DNA from: an uncultured Anaerolineae bacterium
GTDB taxonomy: Bacteria > Chloroflexota > Anaerolineae > J036 > Brachytrichaceae
Length of the DNA: 39,794 nt
NCBI GenBank assembly: GCA_937927775.1
Contig: CALBEF010000078.1
Location: 1-39,794, forward strand
Direction of reading: 5' to 3'
A program made the position numbers and the translations under genes. Positions 16,242 to 23,912 of this stretch are shown here, piece by piece. The notes beneath the pieces are model-generated. The model had not been told where the DNA came from and searched no databases. It saw nothing but the letters and a program-made list of their open reading frames with translations. Every line of letters begins with the position of its first letter. The stretch's first letter is position 1.

Positions 16242-16268
16242 CTGAATACACTCAGCAACGCCTGTCGA

Positions 16269-17972
16269 TCACTTCCGCGCATCGGGCGGCACACCCATCA
16301 CCTGAGCCGCGTACTCCGCAACACGTCTGAAAACCGGCACCGTAGTATATGCTGCCCAACGGTTCTTTTTCGGCTGGTCGAGCTTGACCAGGATCGTCAG
16401 CCGGGGCTCCAGAGCAGGTAAAAAACCGACGAACGTCACGATGGTCGTGTCCTGCTTCACGCCGCGCAGATACCAGTCGGCCGTGCCTGTCTTGCCGGCC
16501 ACCGTATACCCCTTTGGCAGCGCTTCCGGCGTGCCTTTGCGCGTGGCAATCTGCATCACTTCGCGCATCACGCGCGCCGTTTGCTCAGACACCACCCGCG
16601 TCATGGGCGTCGGCTGTTTGGTCACCACGGCGCCGTCAGGTTTACGCCATTGGCGCACAACGTAAGGTTGCATCAGCACGCCATCATTGGCGATGGCATT
16701 CAGCGCGTTGATCACCTGATAGGGCGACGCCGTCATGCCCTGCCCGAAGCTGTTGGTCGCCAGATCGACTTTGGACCATTCCACATCATTGGGCGTGCGC
16801 AACAGCCCGGCCGGCTCGTTGCCCAGATCGATGCCGGTCTTGCGCCCAAAACCGAACAGATTGAAGTAGTGATAGAACTTCTCCGGCCCCAGATCAAAGG
16901 CGATCTGCGCCGCCACCACATTGAGCGAACGCGCCAGCGTGTCTTCGATGTCAACCTTGCCGTGCGCTGCGCGGTCGCTGTTGCGGATCGTTTTGCCGGC
17001 CACCACAAACCGGCCATCGTCCTGATACAACGTGGCCGTTGTGGTTGCGCCGGCGTCCAGCGCCGCCGCGACTGTCGCCACCTTGATGACCGACCCCGGC
17101 TCGTACAGCCCGCTCACCGCCGGGTCGATCAGGCGGTTGGCGTCAGAGGAGTTGGCGATGTCGATGGCAAAGTTGGGGTCGTAGCCCGGCGCCGACGCAG
17201 CGGCCAGAATCGCCCCTGAGCGCGTGTCCATGACGATGATCGTGCCGCCTTCGGCCTCATAGTCGCTTAGCGCCGCCGTCAGTTGTTTCTCCACGTGCGA
17301 CTGAAGCGCCATGTCCAGCGTCAATACCAGCTCCGCCCCCGGCTGCGTCGGCGTAATCACCATCAGGTCAAGCTGGGTGCGCTCTTTGCGCATACCGCCC
17401 TGCGCGCTCAACTCGCGGTCATAGAACCCTTCCACGCCGGAATAGCCGGCCGGCTGAAGGCTGACGAAGCCAAGCAGCGGCCCGGCGATCAGGCCCTGCG
17501 GATAGACGCGCGCCCAGGTCGGCCCGACAGTGATGCCTGCCCGTCCCAGATTGCCCAGTGTTGAGGTCAGCGCATAGGCTGCCTGCGGCGTCACGTTGTA
17601 ATAGAGAATCGTGGAAGTCGGCGTGGGGGTTTTGCTGCCGGCAATGATGCCGCTGATGCGCTGGCGCGCCTCCTCGACCGGCCGCGCCATCGCCTGCGCC
17701 ACAACAAAGGCGCATGTCTCGGTGTCCGTAATGGAACGCGGATCGACGCGCACCAGATAAGCCGCCCTGCTGACTGCCAGAATATTCCCATGCCGGTCAT
17801 AGATCGCGCCCCGCGCCGATTGGCTGTAATACGTCGCCGTCTGCTGGAACTGGCCGCGCGAGGACAGCGCGGATGACTCCAGAATCTGAATCTGCGCCGT
17901 TCGGGCGACGACGGCCAGCACCGCCGCCGCAAACAACACGGCCAGCACAGCGATTCGCCGGGCGGAGATCAT
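16269..17972 (-). CDS. ftsI: Division-specific penicillin-binding protein FtsI (class B PBP)
   Basis: Septal peptidoglycan transpeptidase, partner of FtsW; 567 aa. One N-terminal membrane helix (residues 6-24), a pedestal domain with RGAIYDRHGNILAVS, then the transpeptidase domain with SVIK at 294-297 (nucleophile Ser294), SLN at 349-351 and KTG at 494-496. It ends shortly after the transpeptidase domain, with no PASTA repeats. The start ATG overlaps the ftsL stop by 4 bp (ATGA). Confidence 0.96.
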   Translation of the reverse strand: MISARRIAVLAVLFAAAVLAVVARTAQIQILESSALSSRGQFQQTATYYSQSARGAIYDRHGNILAVSRAAYLVRVDPRSITDTETCAFVVAQAMARPVEEARQRISGIIAGSKTPTPTSTILYYNVTPQAAYALTSTLGNLGRAGITVGPTWARVYPQGLIAGPLLGFVSLQPAGYSGVEGFYDRELSAQGGMRKERTQLDLMVITPTQPGAELVLTLDMALQSHVEKQLTAALSDYEAEGGTIIVMDTRSGAILAAASAPGYDPNFAIDIANSSDANRLIDPAVSGLYEPGSVIKVATVAAALDAGATTTATLYQDDGRFVVAGKTIRNSDRAAHGKVDIEDTLARSLNVVAAQIAFDLGPEKFYHYFNLFGFGRKTGIDLGNEPAGLLRTPNDVEWSKVDLATNSFGQGMTASPYQVINALNAIANDGVLMQPYVVRQWRKPDGAVVTKQPTPMTRVVSEQTARVMREVMQIATRKGTPEALPKGYTVAGKTGTADWYLRGVKQDTTIVTFVGFLPALEPRLTILVKLDQPKKNRWAAYTTVPVFRRVAEYAAQVMGVPPDARK

Positions 17973-18358
17973 CGATCACCTCCTGAAGCCGGCCTGCCCG
18001 GTTCAATCGTCGCCGTCATGGTCATCGTCGCCGTCAGCCGCCCGACTTGCGTCGGCACAAGCAGGAAGCGCAGGTCTTCCGGCTCCTGAAAACCGGCCGC
18101 GCGCATACGCTGCTCCATGACCTGCGCCGATGTGGCGTCGCCGATTTGCTCCTGTATTTCGGTGATCTCGCGTTCGAGCGCAGCGCGTTGCGCGTCGAGC
18201 GCATCGAGCTGCTGGTTCAGAATCGCCGCGCGCGTCGAGACGGACAACCACAGGATAGTCATGACCGTAAACAGGCCGGCGCTGGCGAGCGCCAGCGTCA
18301 GCGCGCGCCGCTGCGGACGCGAGCCGCCGGCAATAGTGCGGATGCGCTCAAGCCACAT
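17969..18358 (-). CDS. ftsL: FtsL-like bitopic division protein
   Basis: Small membrane protein, 129 aa. A basic N-terminus is followed by one helix (about residues 20-42, LTLALASAGLFTVMTILWLSV) and a coiled coil (about 47-75, with LDALDAQRAALEREITEIQEQI), then a short extracytoplasmic tail. Sequence alone is weak for this fast-evolving family. The assignment rests on topology and its place between rsmH (11 bp overlap) and ftsI (4 bp overlap). By family it links FtsQ and DivIC/FtsB and activates FtsWI. Confidence 0.82.
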   Translation of the reverse strand: MWLERIRTIAGGSRPQRRALTLALASAGLFTVMTILWLSVSTRAAILNQQLDALDAQRAALEREITEIQEQIGDATSAQVMEQRMRAAGFQEPEDLRFLLVPTQVGRLTATMTMTATIEPGRPASGGDR

Positions 18359-19301
18359 CTTCGATGCGCTCCACCACTCTCAACCTGGCGCTGCGCGCGC
18401 GGGGATTTTGTCGCACTTCGTCCTCCTGAGGCGCGAGCGGCTTCCTGTTCACCAGTCGAACGCGCGCCACAGGCCGGGGCGCGTCCGGCAGCTTCGACAC
18501 CCCGAATCCCGGCGCATCGTCTTCATCGCTGTCAGCCGCCGCAGCGCGAAAGACAGTCTTGACAATCCGGTCTTCCAGCGAATGGAATGCAATCACCGCC
18601 AGCCGGCCACCCGGCGCCAGCGCCTCGATCAGGCGCGGCAACGCCTCGGACAGCCGGCGCAATTCGTCGTTGACCGCGATGCGCAGCGCCTGAAAGACCT
18701 GCGTGGCCGGGTGAATGGCGCGCCGCGCGCCCGCGCGGGAGCCGGCCACACCCGTCACCACCTCCTTCAATTGGCTGGTCGTTGTCACCGGCCGCGCGGC
18801 CCAGATCGCCTCGGCCACGCGCCAGGCGTGGGGAACCTCGCCATACGCTTTCAGGATACGCGCCAACGCTGCCACGTCACACTCGCCAATCAACTGCGCC
18901 GCTGTGATGCCCTGCGTCTGGTCAAAACGCATGTCCAGCGGCCCGTCACGCATGAACGATAAACCACGCTGCGGGTCGTCCAGTTGGTTCGACGACAACC
19001 CCAGATCGACCACGATCCCATCGAGCGGCGTAAATCCCTCACGCCGGGCGACATCGGCGGCCTGATCGAGCCAGCACCGGCGCAACACGACGCGATCACC
19101 AAACGACGCCAGGCGCTCTGCGGCGGCCTGAATCGCGCGCGGATCAGCGTCCGTGCCGAGCAGCCGGCCATCCGGCGCGCTGGCAGTCAGAATCGCCGCG
19201 CTGTGCCCGCCACCGCCAACTGTCCCATCCAGATAACGGCCGGCCGGATGCGGGCGAAGTGTCTCCACGACCGCCTGCGCCATTACCGGTATGTGAGCCA
19301 T
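18348..19301 (-). CDS. rsmH: 16S rRNA m4C1402 methyltransferase RsmH (MraW)
   Basis: S-adenosylmethionine-dependent N4-methyltransferase acting on C1402 of 16S rRNA; 317 aa. Seen: the start MAHIPVMAQAVVETL, the SAM loop YLDGTVGGGGHSAAIL, LGTDADPRAI, DGIVVDLGLSSNQLDDPQRGLSF and AFHSLEDRIVKTVF, then the C-terminal NPRARSARLRVVER. The start at 19301 is the family start; upstream in-frame codons lie within mraZ in another frame. It is 7 bp from mraZ and overlaps ftsL. Confidence 0.98.
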   Translation of the reverse strand: MAHIPVMAQAVVETLRPHPAGRYLDGTVGGGGHSAAILTASAPDGRLLGTDADPRAIQAAAERLASFGDRVVLRRCWLDQAADVARREGFTPLDGIVVDLGLSSNQLDDPQRGLSFMRDGPLDMRFDQTQGITAAQLIGECDVAALARILKAYGEVPHAWRVAEAIWAARPVTTTSQLKEVVTGVAGSRAGARRAIHPATQVFQALRIAVNDELRRLSEALPRLIEALAPGGRLAVIAFHSLEDRIVKTVFRAAAADSDEDDAPGFGVSKLPDAPRPVARVRLVNRKPLAPQEDEVRQNPRARSARLRVVERIEDVA

Positions 19302-19308
19302 GGCTGCC

Positions 19309-19737
19309 CTAAATTCCCAACTCGGCCCACACCCGCTCCGGCGCGCCGCGCGCCTGAATCGCCTCCTGCGCGCGATCCCATTCGACCGGGCTCCAGATTT
19401 CAACGAACCGGCCCACGCCGGTGACAACCACCTCGTCCTCGATACCGGCGTAGCGGCGCAACTTTTCAGGCAACACAACCCGGCCCTGCTTATCCAGGCC
19501 GGCGTCGAACGCATTCCCGTAGATCAGCCGGCGAAACGCAGCCGCTTCCTGGCCGATCAGCGGCAGCGCGTTGATCCGCTCGGCCAGTTTGCCGAACTCT
19601 TCAGCCGGATACGCCCAGATGCAGCGTTCCGTGCCGGCAGTCAAGACCAGGCTCTCGCCAAACTGCGGGCGAAACTTCGCCGGCAGCGTGATGCGCGCCT
19701 TATCATCGAGCGAGTGCCTGTATTGTCCTAAAAACAT
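19309..19737 (-). CDS. mraZ: Transcriptional regulator MraZ
   Basis: First gene of the dcw cluster; AbrB-like DNA-binding protein of 142 aa made of two SpoVT/AbrB-like halves. Seen: FLGQYRHSLDDKARITLPAKFR at the N-terminus and the second-copy DKQGRVVLPEKLRRYAGI near residue 82. Both carry the DxxGR/DxKAR core typical of the family. The start at 19737 is chosen for the conserved N-terminus; an upstream ATG at 19791 would add 18 residues and run through the operator. MraZ binds TGGGN repeats upstream of its own operon, and such boxes are present here. Confidence 0.97.
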   Translation of the reverse strand: MFLGQYRHSLDDKARITLPAKFRPQFGESLVLTAGTERCIWAYPAEEFGKLAERINALPLIGQEAAAFRRLIYGNAFDAGLDKQGRVVLPEKLRRYAGIEDEVVVTGVGRFVEIWSPVEWDRAQEAIQARGAPERVWAELGI

Positions 19738-19786
19738 CGTGCCCTGACCGTGACCCTGACTGCCAAAGGTCGCGCGTCGCCATTGC

Positions 19787-19820
19787 TCCACTACGACCCA
19801 CTTCCTCCCACTTTGGCCCA
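19787..19820 (-). promoter_or_regulatory. MraZ operator: four TGGR boxes at 10 bp spacing
   Basis: On the minus strand TGGG at 19820-19817, 19810-19807 and 19800-19797, then TGGA at 19790-19787. The period is exactly 10 bp, matching the known TGGGN-N5 arrangement. An A/T-rich AATAATAG lies just upstream as a possible -10, with no clear -35. Confidence 0.85.
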
Positions 19821-19880
19821 GATGGTACTATTATTCCGGCCATATCGCAAGCCCTCAGGGGGCCGGTTTCCTTAAAGTTG

Positions 19881-19925
19881 GGAAAAGCACACATCCCCGG
19901 AATCCTGGAGATTCCGGGGATGTGT
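19881..19925 (-). terminator. Rho-independent terminator after the DUF6174-like gene
   Basis: A perfect 15 bp stem (19889-19903 with 19911-19925), 7 nt loop, followed on the minus strand by GCTTTTCCC. It lies 8 bp past the stop of the gene ending at 19933 and insulates the mraZ operator. Confidence 0.85.
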
Positions 19926-19932
19926 TCGCTCA

Positions 19933-20505
19933 TCAGCGCGTGGAGGATCGCGGTGTGATGTCCAGGATCGTCACGGGGCTGGTGGCAAACACCATGGCGG
20001 CAGTGCATTCCACCGGCGCAAGGCCCAGCGTCTCGCGCTGCCAGTAATCATCGCTGTCTGTATTGATCTCGTAGCTGTCCGCTGTCAACTGGATGGTGCG
20101 CGGATGGCCGCCGATCGCGGCGTAGGTCATTTCCACCCGATAAACCACAGCGCACTTGCAGGCGCTGTCGGGGCAGCGCGAGCCAAGAATTTGCTGGTGG
20201 ATGTGATCGAAGTAGCCCGGCACCGTCATCGGCGCCGCCTCGCACTCGTTGCGGAGAATGGCAGCGATCCTGCCGGCCATCACATCGATCTCCTGCAGGC
20301 AGCGGCCCGTGACGTGCGCCCATTGCACCAGCACGCGATAGTCCAGCAGGCCGGCCTGATCCCAGCGCGCCCGCGCCGCCGCCCAGTTACGCAACGACCG
20401 ATCCAGGGGCATCTCACGCTCCCTGTGCGCCACCGCCACCGCTCCCAACACCAACCCAAGCGTCAGCGCCACCAGCGCAACACCCTGGAACAAAGACCTT
20501 CCCAT
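19933..20505 (-). CDS. DUF6174-like anchored protein, copy 2
   Basis: Predicted exported or membrane-anchored protein, 190 aa, function unknown. One hydrophobic helix at residues 8-26 is followed by a soluble domain. Conserved features shared with the upstream gene are ARWDQAGLLDYRV, HVTGRC, TVPGYFDHI, a CPDSACKCAVVYRVEM segment and GGHPRTIQL, a pattern like DUF6174 (W..., Y-rich strand, Cys pair, G-P turn). Five to six Cys residues suggest disulfides in the extracytoplasmic domain. The start MGRSLFQG (20505) is chosen because the hydrophobic segment follows directly. It lies 23 bp after its paralogue and ends at a strong terminator, so the two form one short operon. Confidence 0.72.
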   Translation of the reverse strand: MGRSLFQGVALVALTLGLVLGAVAVAHREREMPLDRSLRNWAAARARWDQAGLLDYRVLVQWAHVTGRCLQEIDVMAGRIAAILRNECEAAPMTVPGYFDHIHQQILGSRCPDSACKCAVVYRVEMTYAAIGGHPRTIQLTADSYEINTDSDDYWQRETLGLAPVECTAAMVFATSPVTILDITPRSSTR

Positions 20506-20528
20506 CGATGCGCGCGCTCCTTGTCGGC

Positions 20529-21134
20529 CTACCGGGTCGAGCCGCCCTGCGCTAATACCTGCGACAGCGGCGCGACCCCGATCAACGCCAGCGCGCGCCC
20601 CGACGCGGCAAAGGCAACCATGCGCGCGCAACGGGTGGGCGGTTCACCGATCACCAGGCTTTCCCAGTAATGCGGCGAATCCGGGTTCAGCTCCGGGCTG
20701 AAGGGCGACAGGCTGATCTGCTGCGGCAGGCCGGACACCGCATCGAAGCGGACCGTCACAGCATACGACATCACACACTCGCACGACGCGCCCAGGCAAC
20801 GATCGGCCCGCACTGTGGCGCGCAGCGCGTCCAGAAAATCCGGCACGGTCATCAGCGAGACGCCACAGCCATTCTCGACGACATTGACAACTTCTTCGCG
20901 CAGCACATCCACAATTTGCCGGCAGCGCCCGGAGATGTGATCGCTCTCGAACGTCACGCGGTAATGGTCGAGCCGCAGCGCGCGCCAGGCGGCTTCAATT
21001 CGGTCGAGGTCCGCCAGCGCCTGGCTGTTTGGGTTCAACAGCCGGTCGCGCAGGTCGATGGCAGCCCCGGCGGTCGCCACAATAAGGGCGCAGACAATTG
21101 CCGCTCCTGCCACACACGCGCCGGCCAGTTTCAT
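20529..21134 (-). CDS. DUF6174-like anchored protein, copy 1
   Basis: Paralogue of the next gene, 201 aa. A signal-anchor-like segment (MKLAGACVAGAAIVCALIVATAGAA) is followed by EAAWRALRLDHYRVTFESDHISGRC, TVPDFLDAL and a Cys cluster (DRCLGASCECVMSYAVTVRFD), then SGLPQQISL. Alignment by eye with copy 2 runs over the whole length, showing tandem duplication and clear divergence. The function is unknown; substrate or partner binding outside the membrane is a guess. It is divergent from the EamA gene, with 48 bp between start codons. Confidence 0.72.
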   Translation of the reverse strand: MKLAGACVAGAAIVCALIVATAGAAIDLRDRLLNPNSQALADLDRIEAAWRALRLDHYRVTFESDHISGRCRQIVDVLREEVVNVVENGCGVSLMTVPDFLDALRATVRADRCLGASCECVMSYAVTVRFDAVSGLPQQISLSPFSPELNPDSPHYWESLVIGEPPTRCARMVAFAASGRALALIGVAPLSQVLAQGGSTR

Positions 21135-21165
21135 GGGCGCATTTTAGCGGACACGATGAGCGTGC

Positions 21166-21171
21166 GATAAT
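21166..21171 (+). promoter_or_regulatory. Possible -10 box of the EamA gene
   Basis: GATAAT 11 bp before the ATG, with a weak TTTAGC 17 bp upstream. If used, the transcript would be almost leaderless; there is no Shine-Dalgarno. Confidence 0.35.
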
Positions 21172-21182
21172 GCGACCTTCAA

Positions 21183-22142
21183 ATGGACCTCATCGGCATC
21201 CTCACGCTGGCCCTCATCTGGGGCTCGTCGTTTCTGTTCATCAAGATCGGCCTGAACAGCGGCATGTCGCCGGTGCTGGTGGCCGGCGGGCGGCTGGCTA
21301 TCGGCGCGGCGTTGTTGTGGGGCGTGGTGCTGGCGCGCCGGTTGTTTGCGCCCGGCTCGTTCAAAAAGCCGATCCCGCGCGACCGCGCCATCTGGGCAAA
21401 GATCGCCCTCATCGGCCTGGTGAACAACGCCATCCCGTTTGTGCTGATCGCATGGGGCGAGCAGCGCATCAGCTCCGGCCTGACCTCGGTGCTGAACTCC
21501 TCGATGCCGCTGTTCACGGTGTTGTTCGCGCACTTTCTCACGCGCGATGACCGCATCACGCCAGCCAAGGCGCTCGGCGTGCTGATCGGCTTTGCCGGCG
21601 TCGGTGTTGTGATTGCGCCGGGGGCGGGAGACCTGTCGGGCGAATTGCCGGGCAGTCTGGCCATTGTCGTCGCCTCGGCGGCCTACGCGATCGCCACCGT
21701 GCTCATCAGAAAAGTGCTGATCGGCGCCACCGATCCGATTGCCACCGGCGCGGCGCAGTTGTTCACGGGCTTTATCTGGCTGACCCCGCTGGTATTTGCC
21801 ACCGGCGCTGCCGCGCATCTCGACGCCATCCCGCTCGACGCCATTCTCGCCATCGTCGCGCTCGGCCTGCTGTGCACCGGCCTGGCGTATGTGATCTACT
21901 ATCTGCTCATCCAGCGCGTCAAAGCCTCGCAGATGTCGCTGGTCACGTATCTGTTGCCGGTGACTGCGCTGGGGTATGGGGCGCTCTTTCTGCGCGAGGA
22001 GATCATGCTGCACGCCCTGGCCGGCTTCGGGTTGATCGTTTCGGGCATTTTGCTGGTCAATGCGGACGCAGTCCGCCGCGCCAATGCCGCGCCGGCACGC
22101 GCCGCTCGGCTTGCCGCGCTGTCGCAACATACAGAGCGGTAA
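21183..22142 (+). CDS. EamA-family (drug/metabolite superfamily) transporter
   Basis: Integral membrane protein of 319 aa with ten hydrophobic helices in two EamA repeats (about residues 4-130 and 150-285). Seen: LTLALIWGSSFLFIKIGL in helix 1, INNAIPFVLIAWGEQRISSG-like loop, LNSSMPLFTVLFAHF and, in the second half, GLLCTGLAYVIYYLLIQRVKAS and LLPVTALGYGALFLREE. The family exports metabolites or amino acids; the substrate cannot be told. The tail after about residue 292 is Ala/Arg-rich and carries a 15 bp palindrome. It is transcribed alone, divergent from the DUF6174-like pair. Confidence 0.9.
   Translation: MDLIGILTLALIWGSSFLFIKIGLNSGMSPVLVAGGRLAIGAALLWGVVLARRLFAPGSFKKPIPRDRAIWAKIALIGLVNNAIPFVLIAWGEQRISSGLTSVLNSSMPLFTVLFAHFLTRDDRITPAKALGVLIGFAGVGVVIAPGAGDLSGELPGSLAIVVASAAYAIATVLIRKVLIGATDPIATGAAQLFTGFIWLTPLVFATGAAAHLDAIPLDAILAIVALGLLCTGLAYVIYYLLIQRVKASQMSLVTYLLPVTALGYGALFLREEIMLHALAGFGLIVSGILLVNADAVRRANAAPARAARLAALSQHTER
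22062..22076. repeat. 15 bp palindrome near the EamA gene 3' end
   Basis: GCGGACGCAGTCCGC, encoding ADAVR in the C-terminal tail, 66 bp before the stop. Confidence 0.75.
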
Positions 22143-22236
22143 CAACAGAATGTGGGGCAAGCCGCCTGGCTCGCCCGCCAAACCCAGGGGCAAGCCCGGC
22201 GGCCTGCTCTGCAAGAGCGCGTGTTAGACTTGCCGC

Positions 22237-23877
22237 ATGGATGAGTTGAACGCGCTGGTGCGCGCATGGGCCATTCGCGCGCGCGCGCAATGGAGCCTGC
22301 GCTGGTTGTTTATAGGCATTGCCGCCGGCCTGACCGTAGCTCTCATCCCCGCTCTCGTCGCCCGCGTGACGCCGGTGGCAAACCAGTCTGTATTGCTGGC
22401 GATCGGCGCCGTGTGCGCTTTGGCCGGCCTCCTTGCGACGCTGATCTGGCCGTGGATTCGCGCGCGCAGGCAGACCCGCGTCGCGTGGGCGCGCCGGTTC
22501 GACGCGCAATTCCAGCTCGAGGAGCGACTCAGCACCGCGTTCGAGTTGCAACAGGGCGTCATCGAGACGCGCGACGAGCGCCTGCGCCAGCTTCAACAGA
22601 CCGACGCGTTGAATGCGGCCTATAGCGTCAACATCAACACCGCTTTGCCATGGCAACTCCCCTGGCGTCAGGCGTTGACAGCCCTGCTTGCGCTGGCAAT
22701 CTTATTGCTGGCAATCATCCTGCCCAATCCCCAGGAACAAGTGCTGGCAGCCCGCGAAGCGACCCGCCAAACGCTCGCCCGGCAAGCGCAATCGCTCGAA
22801 GCCGCCAGGCAGGCCATCCGCGACTCCAATCTGACCGAAGAACAAAAGCAGCAGGCACTCCAGGCGCTGGACGACGCGCAAGCCCGGCTCAACGACCCGA
22901 ACACATCACCCGAAGCAGCCATGGCCGCGCTCAACGACGCGCAGGCCCGGCTCGAAGCTCTGCGCGATGAAGCCTGGCAACAACAGCGCGAAGACCTGCG
23001 GCGCGCCGGCCAGTCGATGCAGCCCGATGAGTTGACCAACGCCCTGGCCGACGCGCTTTCGAGAGGCGACGTGGCGCAGGCCGCTGAGGAACTCAGCAAT
23101 CTCACCGAGACCCCCGACGGCCAACCACTCGACGAAGCGCAGCAACAGCAACTTGCCAATCAACTCGATCAGATGGCGCGCGAGATTCAGAACTCCGACC
23201 CGGCCTCGGCGCAACGCCTGCGCGAGGCCGCTCAACAGTTGCGCGAGCGCAACACCAATGCAGCACGCGAGCGGCTTGAACAGGTGGCCAGGTCGCTGAA
23301 CGAAGCAAGTCAGGCGGCTGAAGCGTCGCGCAGCCTTGACGAATCGCAGGCGCAGATCGACGCGGCGCGCCAGGCAGTGGCGCAGGCCAGCGCGGATGGA
23401 GCCCGCCGGCCGGAACAACAGCCGGCGCAGGCCCAGAGCAGCCAGCCGGGCGGTCAGACCTCAGCGCCGCAAGCCAACCAGACCGGCGGCAGTGAACAGG
23501 GCAATCAGCCCGCCGAGGGTCAACAGGCCGTTCAGCCAGGCGCCGGCGAGAGCAGCCGGCCTGTGCCGCAACCCCAGACAAGCCCCGGCCACAACGAAGA
23601 CACAGGCACAGACAACAGCGTGTGGGCGCCTGGCCCGCGCCTCGGAAACGAGGGCGCTCAGGTGCAACTGCCTGAGGCCGGCGGCGACAGCGCCCCCAAC
23701 CCAGCCGGCCGGCCCAATCCCGGCGTGGGCGGCAGCGCAACTGTGCCCTATCAGCAGGTGTACCGCGAATACGCCCAGGCCGCCGACGAAGCGATCCAGC
23801 GCGGCGCCGTGCCGCCCGCGCTGCGCGATTACGTGCGCGACTACTTCAGTTCGCTCGACCCGGCCGGCCGGCGTTGA
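22237..23877 (+). CDS. Large coiled-coil membrane protein (DUF4175-like)
   Basis: 546 aa, function unknown. Two membrane helices near residues 23-43 and 50-72 and a third near 142-163 are followed by a long Ala/Gln/Glu coiled coil (about 170-380), a Gln/Pro/Ser/Gly-rich linker (about 385-500) and a short conserved-looking C-terminal domain (YQQVYREYAQAADEAIQRG and DYVRDYFSSLDP). This plan resembles DUF4175-type proteins found beside MoxR/BatA-like genes, but none of those genes is present here. It is likely an envelope-tethered structural or assembly factor; this is inference. The next gene follows by 35 bp on the same strand. The -10-like TTAGAC lies only about 10 bp before the ATG. Confidence 0.6.
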   Translation: MDELNALVRAWAIRARAQWSLRWLFIGIAAGLTVALIPALVARVTPVANQSVLLAIGAVCALAGLLATLIWPWIRARRQTRVAWARRFDAQFQLEERLSTAFELQQGVIETRDERLRQLQQTDALNAAYSVNINTALPWQLPWRQALTALLALAILLLAIILPNPQEQVLAAREATRQTLARQAQSLEAARQAIRDSNLTEEQKQQALQALDDAQARLNDPNTSPEAAMAALNDAQARLEALRDEAWQQQREDLRRAGQSMQPDELTNALADALSRGDVAQAAEELSNLTETPDGQPLDEAQQQQLANQLDQMAREIQNSDPASAQRLREAAQQLRERNTNAARERLEQVARSLNEASQAAEASRSLDESQAQIDAARQAVAQASADGARRPEQQPAQAQSSQPGGQTSAPQANQTGGSEQGNQPAEGQQAVQPGAGESSRPVPQPQTSPGHNEDTGTDNSVWAPGPRLGNEGAQVQLPEAGGDSAPNPAGRPNPGVGGSATVPYQQVYREYAQAADEAIQRGAVPPALRDYVRDYFSSLDPAGRR

Positions 23878-23912
23878 GACCGTCAACGCTCCAAACATCA
23901 CAGGTGCGCGCC

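Noticed and set aside
22143..22236. Terminator between the EamA gene and the coiled-coil gene
   Set aside because: GC-rich repeats (GGGGCAAGCC twice) can form a weak stem, but no T-run follows.
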